Source: an uncultured Johnsonella sp.
Lineage (GTDB): Bacteria > Bacillota > Clostridia > Lachnospirales > Lachnospiraceae
Reading direction: 5' to 3'
Assembly (NCBI GenBank): GCA_937927235.1
Contig: CALBCM010000027.1
Span: forward strand, 62,001 to 126,000
DNA: 64,000 nt
In this document: positions 42,881 through 52,282 of the stretch, in pieces
How positions within the stretch are numbered: position 1 is the first letter of the stretch
Layout: every line of letters begins with the position of its first letter
The notes under the pieces: model-generated
Databases searched by the model: none
What the model was told of the DNA's origin: nothing
Seen by the model: only the letters and a program-made list of their open reading frames with translations
Program-made: the position numbers and the translations under genes

Positions 42881-43492
42881 TTAATCAAGCCTGAATAAAA
42901 GCCCCTCAAGCTTTTTTTCAAGTTCTTCACAGTCTGAATTATTTTCAATCAATACATCGCAGAATTTAATATAATCTTTAGTCAAAGGCTGCTTTTCCAT
43001 AATATCGCTGATTCTTTCATCACTGTAATTTCTGCTTTCCTTAAGTCTTTTTCTTCTGATTTTTTTATCTGCATATACAAACCAGTAGCTGTCAAACATA
43101 TTTTTCAGCTCTCTCTTATCTTCAGGAATCAGAGCTGCTTCTACTACTATCAGCGAATTTTCATTTCTTTGCTTTATTGCCCTGATTTTATTGCTTATGC
43201 TTTCCCATACCATAGGATGTATAAGCTCATTAATTTTATTAATTAATTCGGTATTTTTATATAATACCTCTCCTATAGCCTTTCTGTTTAATGTGCCGTC
43301 TTTATTTAAAATATTTCTGCCCAGCAGCTTAATTACCGCATTATAGCCTTCCCTTTCAGGCTCGTAAAGCTCATGTGCGGTTTTATCCGCTTCTATTACA
43401 AAAGCCTTGTACTTTTTCTTTAAAATATCAAGCAGCAGACTCTTGCCTGAGCCTGCCCCTCCAAAAACAAATACAACCAACCTATTCTCCAT
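42881..43492 (-). CDS. coaE: Dephospho-CoA kinase
   Basis: The 203-residue P-loop kinase has Walker A VFGGAGSGKSLL, then VIEADKTAHELYE and LNRKAIGEVLYKN, LIHPMVW, the typical CoaE series. It phosphorylates dephospho-CoA in the last step of CoA synthesis. It lies 25 nt downstream of polA, a pairing common in Firmicutes (polA-mutM-coaE or polA-coaE). No strong ribosome-binding site is seen, so it may rely on coupling. Confidence 0.92.
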   Translation of the reverse strand: MENRLVVFVFGGAGSGKSLLLDILKKKYKAFVIEADKTAHELYEPEREGYNAVIKLLGRNILNKDGTLNRKAIGEVLYKNTELINKINELIHPMVWESISNKIRAIKQRNENSLIVVEAALIPEDKRELKNMFDSYWFVYADKKIRRKRLKESRNYSDERISDIMEKQPLTKDYIKFCDVLIENNSDCEELEKKLEGLLFRLD

Positions 43493-43517
43493 TTTTGCCG
43501 TCTGCTTTCTTGCTCAT

Positions 43518-46217
43518 CTATTTTGCTTCCAACCAGGTATTTCCGATTTTCGCTTCAACCTCAAGCGTCACCTTAAGATTGGCAGCATTTTTCATAGTTT
43601 CCTCCACCATGACTCTGACAGCCTCCGCCTCATCCTTTTTCACCTCAAGCAAAAGCTCATCATGCACCTGAAGCACTATTCTCGCATCATAGCCTGAAGC
43701 CTCAAGTCTTTTATCGACCTCTATCATAGCTTTTTTCATTATATCCGCTGCCGTGCCCTGTATCGGAGAATTCATTGCTACTCTGTCGCCAAAGGCTCTT
43801 TGCATAAAATTTGAGCTTTTAATTTCAGGTATGGGTCTTATCCTGCCGTATAAAGTAGTGACAAAGCCCTGCTCCTTTGCTTTTTTTACCTGTAAATCAA
43901 GAAATTTTTTCACTTCAGGGTAGGTTTTAAAATAATTATTTATATATTCAAGTGCTTGGCTTCGGCTTATGCTAAGTCCCTCAGAAAGTCCAAAAGCTGA
44001 AATTCCGTAAATAACGCCGAAATTAACTGCTTTTGCATTTCTTCTCTGCTCCTTGCTCACCTGCTCCAGGGGAGTGTTAAAAACTCTTGAGGCGGTAGCG
44101 GTATGTATATCCACTGCATTCCTGTAGCTTTCTACAAGATGCTCATCATCTGACATTGAAGCTAATATTCTAAGCTCTATCTGAGAATAGTCGGCATCTA
44201 CAAAAACATACCCCTCCTTAGGTACAAATATATCTCGGATTTGACTGCCCATCTCTGTCCTTATCGGTATATTCTGTAAATTCGGCTCAGTTGAAGATAT
44301 ACGCCCTGTAGCTGTTATAGTTTGGTTAAAGCTTCCATGTATCCTTCCGTCTTCGTCAATATAGGCTGCAAGCCCTACAGCATAGGTTGAATATAATTTA
44401 GTAAGCTGTCTGTAATATAAAATTTTTTTCACTACCGGATAATCAGCGGCAAGCTTTTCAAGTACATCCGCCGCTGTAGAATAGCCACTTTTTGTTTTTT
44501 TACCTCCGGGCATTTTAAGCTTATTAAAAAGCACCTCTCCAAGCTGCTTGGGGGAGTTTATATTAAATTCGCTGCCGCTTTGCAGATATATTTCCGCTTC
44601 AACCTCGTCTATAAGCTGTTTAAGCTGATTGGCATAAGCTTCAAGCCTGCCTTTGTCAACTCCGATTCCGACAGCTTCCATCTTGGCAAGTGCATAAATA
44701 AGCGGAAGCTCTATATTAAAATATAGACTCTCCATATTATGCTCTTTAATCTTTTTAAATACATTACTGCCGGCAAGACATATAATGTGTGCAGCATTGG
44801 CAAAATAATTTAAAAAAGCTTCATCAAGCTTTCTTATTCCCTCATAAAACAGCAAAGCTTCCTTGGAGCTTCCCCTAATGTCCTCTCTTGAGGCGAAGCT
44901 TATATTGAGATAATCTCTCGCAAGGTCCTCAGTTTTATAGCTGTCCTTGAGCGGATTATTAAGATAAGCTGCTACCGCTGTATCAAGAACATTATTTTTT
45001 ATTTCCGGCTTAACAAGCTTTAAGCTCCTGATTACAGATTTCAAATCAATCAGATAAATTAATTTTATTTCTTTAAAGCATCTGTTAATTAATTCAACTA
45101 AATCGCCGCTCCTTAGCAGTTGTGATTCAGCTTCAACATTTATACAGGCTTCAACCTCCGCAATAAATATATAGCCGCTGCCTTCCTCATCACAGACAGA
45201 AAAGCCGACTAATCCTCCCTTTTCATCATAAGCAAAATCCATACCGTATTTTTTTGACTTGTTTATGGTGTTTAATAAATCAAAGGCTTTTTCAGACTGC
45301 AAAATCACTTCATAACCGGTCTTAAAATCCCCTGCCCTCTCTGTTATAAGCTCAGCTGAAAAATACCTGATAAGTGATTTAAATTCAAGCTCCTGCATAA
45401 GCTTAAGGCTTTCTTCGTTATAAAGACTATTTACCCTCATAGCCTCAAGTGAAGTTTGCAAAGGCACATCAAGCCTGATGGTCACCAGTGTTTTCGAAAA
45501 AAGTGCAGCCTCATAGCCTTCTGCAAGTGCCTTTGAAGCTCTTAAAGGCTTGATTTCCTCCACATGCTTAAAAGCATTTTCAATGCTTTTATACTTTTCT
45601 ATAATCGCAGTAGCAGTTTTTTCACCTATGGATTTTACTCCAGGGACATTGTCGGAGGCATCTCCCATAAGTGCTTTTACATCTATATATTCTCTCGGCA
45701 ATACCTTATATTCCTTTAAGACCTCTTCTGGGGTATAATCCATAGTTTCAGTTCTTCCCTTGAGTGTCTTCGGCAGCTTAATTTTAATATGCTTATCCGC
45801 AAGCTGCAAAAGGTCTCTATCACCTGAAAGTATGCTTACCCCTACCTCATCAGAAGCATATTTTTTTGCAAGGCTTCCTATAACATCGTCCGCCTCAAAG
45901 CCCTCCACAAAATATACAGCTATATTCATAGCCTTTAAAACAGCCTTTATAAGAGGGAGCTGCTGTCTTAATTCCTCAGGAGGTACCCTTCTCGTTCCCT
46001 TATACTCTGTATATAGCTTATGTCTGAAAGTAGGAGCAGGCAAATCAAAGGCAACCGCCAGATAATCCGCCTGCTCCTCCTTAACTACTTTAAGCATTAT
46101 ATTTAAAAAGCCGTAAACCGCATTGGTATGTCTGCCACTTGAGTCGGTAAGTGTGGGGACTCCATAAAACGCTCGGTTCAATATGCTGTGCCCGTCTATA
46201 AGTACAAGTTTTTTCAT
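43518..46217 (-). CDS. polA: DNA polymerase I
   Basis: The 899-residue enzyme has an N-terminal 5'-3' exonuclease domain (MKKLVLIDGHSILNRAFYG, then GFEADDVIGSLAKKY and LMGDASDNVPGVKSIGEKTA), a middle 3'-5' exonuclease-like domain (about 300-490), and a polymerase domain with motif A DADYSQIELRILA, motif B RRNAKAVNFGVIYGIS and motif C QVHDELLLE. The proofreading motif reads GMDFAYDEKGG where DxE is expected, so the exonuclease site appears degenerate, as in many Gram-positive Pol I. It acts in repair and Okazaki fragment maturation. Confidence 0.97.
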   Translation of the reverse strand: MKKLVLIDGHSILNRAFYGVPTLTDSSGRHTNAVYGFLNIMLKVVKEEQADYLAVAFDLPAPTFRHKLYTEYKGTRRVPPEELRQQLPLIKAVLKAMNIAVYFVEGFEADDVIGSLAKKYASDEVGVSILSGDRDLLQLADKHIKIKLPKTLKGRTETMDYTPEEVLKEYKVLPREYIDVKALMGDASDNVPGVKSIGEKTATAIIEKYKSIENAFKHVEEIKPLRASKALAEGYEAALFSKTLVTIRLDVPLQTSLEAMRVNSLYNEESLKLMQELEFKSLIRYFSAELITERAGDFKTGYEVILQSEKAFDLLNTINKSKKYGMDFAYDEKGGLVGFSVCDEEGSGYIFIAEVEACINVEAESQLLRSGDLVELINRCFKEIKLIYLIDLKSVIRSLKLVKPEIKNNVLDTAVAAYLNNPLKDSYKTEDLARDYLNISFASREDIRGSSKEALLFYEGIRKLDEAFLNYFANAAHIICLAGSNVFKKIKEHNMESLYFNIELPLIYALAKMEAVGIGVDKGRLEAYANQLKQLIDEVEAEIYLQSGSEFNINSPKQLGEVLFNKLKMPGGKKTKSGYSTAADVLEKLAADYPVVKKILYYRQLTKLYSTYAVGLAAYIDEDGRIHGSFNQTITATGRISSTEPNLQNIPIRTEMGSQIRDIFVPKEGYVFVDADYSQIELRILASMSDDEHLVESYRNAVDIHTATASRVFNTPLEQVSKEQRRNAKAVNFGVIYGISAFGLSEGLSISRSQALEYINNYFKTYPEVKKFLDLQVKKAKEQGFVTTLYGRIRPIPEIKSSNFMQRAFGDRVAMNSPIQGTAADIMKKAMIEVDKRLEASGYDARIVLQVHDELLLEVKKDEAEAVRVMVEETMKNAANLKVTLEVEAKIGNTWLEAK

Positions 46218-46254
46218 AAATAATTTCCTCTTAATAAATTTATTTTAAAATGTG

Positions 46255-46641
46255 CTAATAAAACCATATGCGAAATTGCAGCAGTAAAATTATTACAAGG
46301 CTCATTATAACAAGAGTATTTAAGGCATAGTAGATTATTTTTGAAAGCTTAAGCATTCTTAATTTATAATAGGAATTATTTATTTTTTCTTTTAAAGAAC
46401 CCGCTATATTAAAATTTCCCTTTCTGGCATCCAGCTGCCTTAATCCCACTTCTACCGTATAGTAAATATCCAGCTCTTCACGGCATGAATTACAGTTTTT
46501 TATATGCTCTAAAAAGAACTCGGTTTCATTATTATCAAGTTCTCCCCTTATATAGGGGAGAACCATCTTCAAATAAATGTCACAGTCTTTTTTATCATGT
46601 GTGTCACAGTCTTTTTTCTTTGTATAGCTATAAGGTTTCAT
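46255..46641 (-). CDS. Membrane protein with anti-sigma-type zinc finger (zf-HC2)
   Basis: The 128-residue protein has an N-terminal zinc-finger-like segment (CDIYLKMVLPYIRGELDN, then FFLEHIKNCNSCREEL), giving the HxxxCxxC pattern of ZAS/zf-HC2 anti-sigma factors. One transmembrane segment (ALNTLVIMSLVIILLLQF) lies near the C-terminus. Unlike classic anti-sigma genes it is not next to a sigma factor gene. It starts a few bases after the fbp stop without its own ribosome-binding site, so it may be translated by coupling. What it controls is unknown. Confidence 0.75.
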   Translation of the reverse strand: MKPYSYTKKKDCDTHDKKDCDIYLKMVLPYIRGELDNNETEFFLEHIKNCNSCREELDIYYTVEVGLRQLDARKGNFNIAGSLKEKINNSYYKLRMLKLSKIIYYALNTLVIMSLVIILLLQFRIWFY

Positions 46642-46644
46642 TCT

Positions 46645-48582
46645 TTAATCTTTTTTTTCTTTTATAAGTCCCTTCTGGAAAGCTGCTCTAAGCTCCTTAA
46701 GGTCATTTATTTTTTTCTCAAGCTCCTTGCCTCTGTCGGTATCTCCCACAAGGATTCTCTTTTTCATTCTTTCGCTCACAAATACCTTGGGGGTGCTGTC
46801 TTCTTCGGGACGGAAGGGCTTGTGCTCTGCAAGTGAAAGGTTATTTGAGTTGAATATAAGTGTATATCCGCCTATTCCGGTCTTTTTCTGATAAGCCTTG
46901 GACAGCCCTCCATCTATTACATAGAGCTTTCCATTTGCCTTTATAGGTGACTGTCCTTCTTTAATTTTCACCGGGATATGACCGTTAATTATATGACTTT
47001 CCTCGGCAGGAAGTCCAAATTCCTCAAAAATCTTATTGCAGCATTCCTCGGTTTCACTAAGCTTGTAATAGGGGTCCATATGCTCTTTTCTGGCAGCGGC
47101 ATCTTCTATAAAGTAATTCTCAAAAGTACGCATAGCATCCTTTCCGAAAAGAGGGGATTTGGCACCACACCAGAGGTAGTACATAAGGTCAGTAGATGAC
47201 TGTTTTCTTTCATCATCCTCAGGCAGGAAGTATGCCTGAATTATCCTTTTTTCAAGATAATCCATAAATTCCTTTCCCCTGTAGCATTTGCCGTTAATCT
47301 CAATCCCTGTAAACTCACCGTCCACATCCATAGGTATGCAACCGTGGAAGAGCAGATTATTATTATATTTAAGGTACATGCTGCCATGTGAATACATAAA
47401 CTGTATATGCTTTTGTAAAAGGATGCTGTGCTTAAAGCTGAGGGCAAGCGACTCTACAAGCTCTTCCTCCGCAGGAGTCAGCTTATAAGGGTCTTTAGGG
47501 TCAACTGTAGGGAAGTTGGTATCAAGCATAGGATATTCCTTGCCGTTTATATTCAGAGTGCCGGCTGCAAAATCTATCTTATCAAGTAAGAGTCTGCCCT
47601 CCATATTGTATTCGGGATGCCTTTTTACCAAAGCTCCCTCAACCTTGAACATAATGATAGCTATAGCCTTATGCATCTTTGCCGCAAGCGTAGGCTCTAC
47701 ACTGTCATAGATGTTTTCATCAAGCAAGTGCGGTCTGAACCTTAAACAGGGGTCATCCTTATAGACCTCCGAGGCAAACATAGAAAGCTGACGCAGATTA
47801 ATGCCGTAAGCATCTTCAAGGATATCAAAATTGTTATAGCTTATGCCTACTCTTAAAACGCTGCATACACAGGCGAGGTTCCCCGCAGCGGCACCCATCC
47901 ATTCCGCATCGTGGTTGCCCCACTGCATATCAAGCTCATCAAACTTTATCAGCTCCTCCATTATTATATCACCGTGAGGTCCTCTGTCATAGATATCTCC
48001 AAGGATATGGAGATGGTCTATAGTAAGCCTTTGTATTACGCCGCAGATTGCTATTATAAACTTATCTCCCACTCCTATGTCAAGTATTGAATTAAGAATT
48101 TCACTGTAATAGAGCTTTTTATTTTCATCAAGCTGGTTTACATGTAAAAGCTCATCAATAATATAGGCAAATTCAGGCGGCATTTTTTTACGTACCTTTG
48201 AACGTGTATACTTGGTGGATACAACTTTAAGCACCTGAATCAGTCTGTAAATTGTAAGGCTTATCCATTCATCAGTAAGACTTCCTTCTTCAACCTTTTT
48301 TTCAATACTCCTTTCTGGGTAATATATAATATTCGCAAGCTCAGTTTCCTCTTTTGCAGTAAGCATGTGCCCGAAGGTATCCTTAACCTTAACCTTGATC
48401 ACCCCTGAGCAGCTCTTTAAAAGATGTACAAAAGCTCCATGCTCCCCGTGCAGGTCAGAGAAGAAATACTCTGTTCCCTTCGGAAGTGCCTGTATAGCAC
48501 GCAGATTTATCATCTCACTTACTGCCGCCTTCTCGTTTGGATACTCCCTCGCCATTAAATTAAGGTAATCTAAATCCCTCAT
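46645..48582 (-). CDS. fbp: Fructose-1,6-bisphosphatase, class III
   Basis: The 645-residue enzyme of the Firmicutes class III type belongs to the calcineurin-like metallophosphoesterases. Metal-binding motifs are visible in order: FFSDLHGEHGAF, ILGDIYDRGPHGD, MQWGNHDAEWMGA, and a late NGHIPVK. Length matches the class. It converts fructose-1,6-bisphosphate to fructose-6-phosphate in gluconeogenesis. GGAGGAG lies upstream of the ATG. The zf-HC2 gene follows at once. Confidence 0.96.
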   Translation of the reverse strand: MRDLDYLNLMAREYPNEKAAVSEMINLRAIQALPKGTEYFFSDLHGEHGAFVHLLKSCSGVIKVKVKDTFGHMLTAKEETELANIIYYPERSIEKKVEEGSLTDEWISLTIYRLIQVLKVVSTKYTRSKVRKKMPPEFAYIIDELLHVNQLDENKKLYYSEILNSILDIGVGDKFIIAICGVIQRLTIDHLHILGDIYDRGPHGDIIMEELIKFDELDMQWGNHDAEWMGAAAGNLACVCSVLRVGISYNNFDILEDAYGINLRQLSMFASEVYKDDPCLRFRPHLLDENIYDSVEPTLAAKMHKAIAIIMFKVEGALVKRHPEYNMEGRLLLDKIDFAAGTLNINGKEYPMLDTNFPTVDPKDPYKLTPAEEELVESLALSFKHSILLQKHIQFMYSHGSMYLKYNNNLLFHGCIPMDVDGEFTGIEINGKCYRGKEFMDYLEKRIIQAYFLPEDDERKQSSTDLMYYLWCGAKSPLFGKDAMRTFENYFIEDAAARKEHMDPYYKLSETEECCNKIFEEFGLPAEESHIINGHIPVKIKEGQSPIKANGKLYVIDGGLSKAYQKKTGIGGYTLIFNSNNLSLAEHKPFRPEEDSTPKVFVSERMKKRILVGDTDRGKELEKKINDLKELRAAFQKGLIKEKKD

Positions 48583-48633
48583 ATAAACTCCTCCTGAAAA
48601 TTTATATTTTATATATTAAGCTGTAAAGCTTAT

Positions 48634-49662
48634 TTATCTGCCACGCATAAGCCTTCTTACCATATTATATAAAAACGGCAGGCGGTATTCAAATTTTGTA
48701 AAAAACCGGGTCCTTAAATCGAGCTCCTTATAAAACCTTGCATACTCTTGATTAAATATCCTGTCATACTTTTTTGTATTAACATATGTAAGAAATCTTA
48801 AACGCTTTATGGCATTATTTACATAATCAGTATATCTGCCGCAGGTAGTCTTATTAAATTCCTCATACATTATCTGCATCTGATTATAATAATCTTCCTG
48901 CTTTTTTTCATAATCCCCCTGCTTCATCAGTACAGACCACGAAACCTTATCTCCTATCCTGTAAACACTCATTACTTCATCCATATAGTAAACACTTCCG
49001 TTTGCAGCAAGATGAAGCTGCAAGGGTATATCCCCCACTGGACAGCTTGTATAGTAATCCGGCATCCTCCTTGTAAAGCAGCTTCTGAAAATAAGGGAAG
49101 CGGTGGGATAGGCTGAATTTTTATCAATAACCTCTTCTGTGCTTATAAATCTGCTTTCATTATAGGGTCTTACTGTTGAATTGGTAAATGAGCCGTCCAC
49201 CGGCAGATTTTTTGCCGCATGAAAACAAAGACTGCAGTCCTTATGCTTTTCCAAAAAATCCACCTGTTTTTTAAGCTTATATTCATCAGTCCAGTAATCA
49301 TCCCCCTCACACATCGCAGTGTAGCGTCCCTTTGCTCTGGGGTAGTTAAAAGCCCCGCTGGGATTGGTCACTCCCCTTGAATACTGGTTCTGCTTTTGAT
49401 ATATCGGTTTAATTATATCCGGATATTTTTTTTCGTACTCTCTTATAATATTTACGGTGTTGTCCGTAGAAGCATCATCATTAATCAGAATTTCATATTT
49501 AAAATCTGCTTTCTGCATAAGAAAGCTCTCAAGAGTCTGTGCTATATACTGCTCCTGATTGTAGGTAATGCAGCAGATGCTTACCCTAATCTCGTCTTCT
49601 TTATCAGTATCTATAATATTTGCAGTATCAGAGCCGTTTTTATTATTTACACTCACAGACAT
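48634..49662 (-). CDS. Glycosyltransferase family 2
   Basis: The 342-residue GT-A fold enzyme has the opening VSICCITYNQEQYIAQTLES, FKYEILINDDASTDNTVNII and CEGDDYWTDEYKLKKQVDFL, giving the nucleotide-binding strand and the DxD-like EGDDYW. The later motif DIPLQLHLAANG fits the acceptor region. The donor and acceptor are unknown; it might add sugars to surface polysaccharide or protein. It stands alone between fbp and a 490-nt gap. Confidence 0.9.
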   Translation of the reverse strand: MSVSVNNKNGSDTANIIDTDKEDEIRVSICCITYNQEQYIAQTLESFLMQKADFKYEILINDDASTDNTVNIIREYEKKYPDIIKPIYQKQNQYSRGVTNPSGAFNYPRAKGRYTAMCEGDDYWTDEYKLKKQVDFLEKHKDCSLCFHAAKNLPVDGSFTNSTVRPYNESRFISTEEVIDKNSAYPTASLIFRSCFTRRMPDYYTSCPVGDIPLQLHLAANGSVYYMDEVMSVYRIGDKVSWSVLMKQGDYEKKQEDYYNQMQIMYEEFNKTTCGRYTDYVNNAIKRLRFLTYVNTKKYDRIFNQEYARFYKELDLRTRFFTKFEYRLPFLYNMVRRLMRGR

Positions 49663-50056
49663 TTTATATTAAGCCTCTTTCTACAGTTATATTTTAACAG
49701 GATTACACAAAGTAAATTTTAATTAATTTTTTAACTATTTTCTTATTCTTATACGTCTATATAATACAACCTTTGGCAATTATTTGCAATCATACTCTTA
49801 CTAAAAATACTATTTTTTTCTATAGACTTTACTGCAATTTGGCATTTTATACAAGGAGGTGCCATATCAGGCACGCAGTAAAATCAAATGCCCCCTTACT
49901 GGACAAAATCCAGCAAAGGAGACATTTGTATTTATAGCAGCAAAATAAATTACTGTCACTGGGAGAAAAGATACATAATAATTTGCCGCAGCTGATTAAT
50001 CAGCAATTTACATGACAAATTCCAATTTATTCGAAACCCGCTTTTCAATTTTGTAC
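49663..50056. other. Intergenic region with an unassigned folded segment
   Basis: The 490-nt gap between the glycosyltransferase start and the L,D-transpeptidase stop has no gene that I recognise. At 49859-49928 three hairpins occur together: GTGCC/GGCAC, and CAAATG/CATTTG enclosing CTGGA-CAAAA-TCCAG. A TAGACT-17-TTTATA pair upstream might be a plus-strand promoter. A small RNA or leader is possible, but no known class fits. Confidence 0.4.
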
Positions 50057-50114
50057 AAAAAGAAGCTGCTGCTCTACAGATGAGATTACTCACCTGTTTT
50101 GCAACAGCCTCTTC
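50057..50114 (-). terminator. Terminator of the L,D-transpeptidase gene
   Basis: A long stem (GAAGAGGCTGTTGC with GCAGCAGCTTC, then inner ACAGGTGAG with CTCATCTGT) is followed by TTTTTG on the minus strand, 37 nt past the stop. Confidence 0.8.
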
Positions 50115-50150
50115 CGGCATTTATTTTAATGTCTAATTTTACGCAGGCTT

Positions 50151-51749
50151 TTACTGCTTGGGAACCTCAGGGTCTGTAGGATCAAATTTCTGTGAATTCG
50201 GAATAGGTGTATCTATAGCATCCTTTTCCACAGGTCCTTTATCCCACTGGTCAGAATAGATGATTACCGGGGTTCCGCCGGGAGCGTTATAATATACCCA
50301 GCCGCTTTCTCCGGCTTTTAAGCGTATGCAGCCGTTTGAAACCGCATCGTCCATATAGTTATAGGTAGGAGCACTTAAGTGATATGAATTCGGTGCATCA
50401 TAATATATAAGTGAATGAATTATAAAGCCCTGATAAAATCTGTTGAGGAACTGGCAATAAATTGTATCATGCATAATTTTCCATCTGTATTTTGCATAAA
50501 TCCTGAAAGTTCCAAGCGGAGTATCCGGACCGCAGGTAGCCATATAGGTCTTATAGGGGATTATATATCCGTTATCGCCGTCCTTTGCCATAACATAAAA
50601 GGTTTTAGTCGCCTTATTAAACTTTATCTGATAATCTCCGGTAAGTCCCATAATAGGCTCAAGGTCTTTAACCACGCTTCCGTCCTGGTCAAAATAATAC
50701 TTATAGCCGCTTACATACTGCCAGCCTGTAACTACATTGCCCTCATTAAAGTAATACTGCTTATTATTATAATACGCCCAGCCTGTATAGGGCATATCAT
50801 CAGCTCTTGAATAATGCACGGCACCGTTCTCATCATTATAAGGTCCCTCGTAATGCGGTGCAAGCATCAGAGTTTCCGTCTTTTCAGGGAAAGTATTTTC
50901 CTTGTACCAAAGTGCTATCTTTATAGCAACTATATACTTATCAGTGCCTATAGTTCCGGTCGTCTGACCGTTCTTAGCCCAGTCAAGCACTGTTCCGTCA
51001 TTTAAAACTACCTTATAATAAATATCATCTCGTACTCCGGTATAGCCCTTTACCCTGATCTGAATCGCCTGGACCTTATCTCCGGCAGTCTGGTTGGGGG
51101 TAGATTCCTTTGAATTCTGCCACGGGAACCAGCCGTGTGCCGCAGTATACACTCTAAGATAGTATCTGCCTACGCCGCCGTGGTCTATAAACATTCTTTC
51201 AAAGCCGTCAGGATTGTAAAGATAGTTGTTAAAAGCTGAAGCGGTATGTGCTATGTCCGCATTGGCAGCATTCCTCAAAGTGTAATGAAGCATAGGGGTT
51301 TCGCCTAAAATCGAGTCAGGCGGTGTGTTTCCCTCTCCAAGTGCGTCAAGCCCGGCACTTGCCACTATTTCATCGAGGCTCTTGCCCTCAGGAGCGTTTG
51401 ACTGTGTTAAAACCTTCGGCATTCCTGAGACTTTTGCAGCGTTGTCCCCCGATTGATTATTCGCATTATTGTCAGATGAGCTTTGCCCTCCGGAATTCTG
51501 TTCTCCGGCAACCGGTCCCGACTCCTGAGATTGACTATTGGCAGCTGAAGATTCTCCGGCTGCCGTGCTTGACTGTGCAGCAGAGCTTTCTCCTGAAGCC
51601 GAAGCTTCCGAGCTTTGTGCCGCTTGAGAGCTTGCCTCTGTGGACTGTGCGGTACTGTCTGTAGTATCTGCATAAGTGACAGGCGGGATTGAAGACATTA
51701 CACACGCCGCTGATAAAACAGCAAATACAATTTTTTTATGTTTATACAT
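50151..51749 (-). CDS. Secreted L,D-transpeptidase (YkuD) with wall-binding repeats
   Basis: The 532-residue protein has a signal peptide (MYKHKKIVFAVLSAACVMSS, cleavage near YADT). A Ser/Gln/Ala-rich linker (residues 28-105), a beta-rich region of unknown type (about 140-300), two choline-binding-type repeats (GWAYYNNKQYYFNEGNVV, GWQYVSGYKYYFD) and a YkuD catalytic domain follow. The active site is visible as GFIIHSLIYYD and DAVSNGCIRLKAGES (catalytic Cys). It should make 3-3 crosslinks or anchor proteins in peptidoglycan. GGAGG before the ATG; monocistronic with its own terminator. Confidence 0.93.
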   Translation of the reverse strand: MYKHKKIVFAVLSAACVMSSIPPVTYADTTDSTAQSTEASSQAAQSSEASASGESSAAQSSTAAGESSAANSQSQESGPVAGEQNSGGQSSSDNNANNQSGDNAAKVSGMPKVLTQSNAPEGKSLDEIVASAGLDALGEGNTPPDSILGETPMLHYTLRNAANADIAHTASAFNNYLYNPDGFERMFIDHGGVGRYYLRVYTAAHGWFPWQNSKESTPNQTAGDKVQAIQIRVKGYTGVRDDIYYKVVLNDGTVLDWAKNGQTTGTIGTDKYIVAIKIALWYKENTFPEKTETLMLAPHYEGPYNDENGAVHYSRADDMPYTGWAYYNNKQYYFNEGNVVTGWQYVSGYKYYFDQDGSVVKDLEPIMGLTGDYQIKFNKATKTFYVMAKDGDNGYIIPYKTYMATCGPDTPLGTFRIYAKYRWKIMHDTIYCQFLNRFYQGFIIHSLIYYDAPNSYHLSAPTYNYMDDAVSNGCIRLKAGESGWVYYNAPGGTPVIIYSDQWDKGPVEKDAIDTPIPNSQKFDPTDPEVPKQ

Positions 51750-52017
51750 AATAAATTCCTCCAGTATATTTGTTATAAGTCCTATAAATTACAGTTATAT
51801 AATAGCTTGCAAAACGCTTATTGCACTTATAAACGCTATCTAGTATAACATATAATTATCATAAAGTGAACTTAGAAAATTTTATATAAATCCTCTTGAA
51901 TTTATCCAATTTTTCAGCCGAGTATTTGCTTATACCTGTAAACTCTTTTGTATTATTAATAAGAAAAGCCTTGCTTATCGCAGTCTGTTATGCTAAAATA
52001 AGTAAGTCGTTTTATAT

Positions 52018-52099
52018 GCCGGTATGGCGAAATTGGCAGACGCACATGACTCAAAATCATGCGGAGCAATCCATGCCGGTTCGAGTCCGGCTACCGGCA
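52018..52099 (+). tRNA. tRNA-Leu(CAA)
   Basis: An 82-nt cloverleaf starts GCCGGTA and ends TACCGGC plus A73. The anticodon stem is CATGA/TCATG with loop CTCAAAA, giving anticodon CAA. The long variable arm of class II tRNAs is present, as is the T-loop GGTTCGAGTCC. CCA is not encoded. It stands on the plus strand, followed by a terminator. Confidence 0.96.
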
Positions 52100-52102
52100 T
52101 TA

Positions 52103-52153
52103 AAAAGATACCACTTAATTACTTACCACAGTAGTTAAGTGGTATCTTTTTAG
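52103..52153 (+). terminator. Terminator of tRNA-Leu
   Basis: A perfect 16-bp stem (AAAAGATACCACTTAA/TTAAGTGGTATCTTTT) begins a few bases after the tRNA, followed by TAG and an AT-rich tail. Confidence 0.9.
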
Positions 52154-52239
52154 TATTTTAAAACTCTGCTTCATAAAATTATAGGCGGCTTCTCTTCCCT
52201 GCTTACAAATATTATTATATATCTTCTTTCAATAAAATA

Positions 52240-52259
52240 CCCTACCCATTTGGATAGGG
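52240..52259 (-). terminator. Terminator of the ilv operon
   Basis: CCCTATCC pairs with GGGTAGGG around AAAT (one G-T pair), followed by TATTTTATT on the minus strand, 23 nt past the ilvB stop. Confidence 0.8.
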
Positions 52260-52282
52260 AAATAAAAATAAACCGAAAAATA

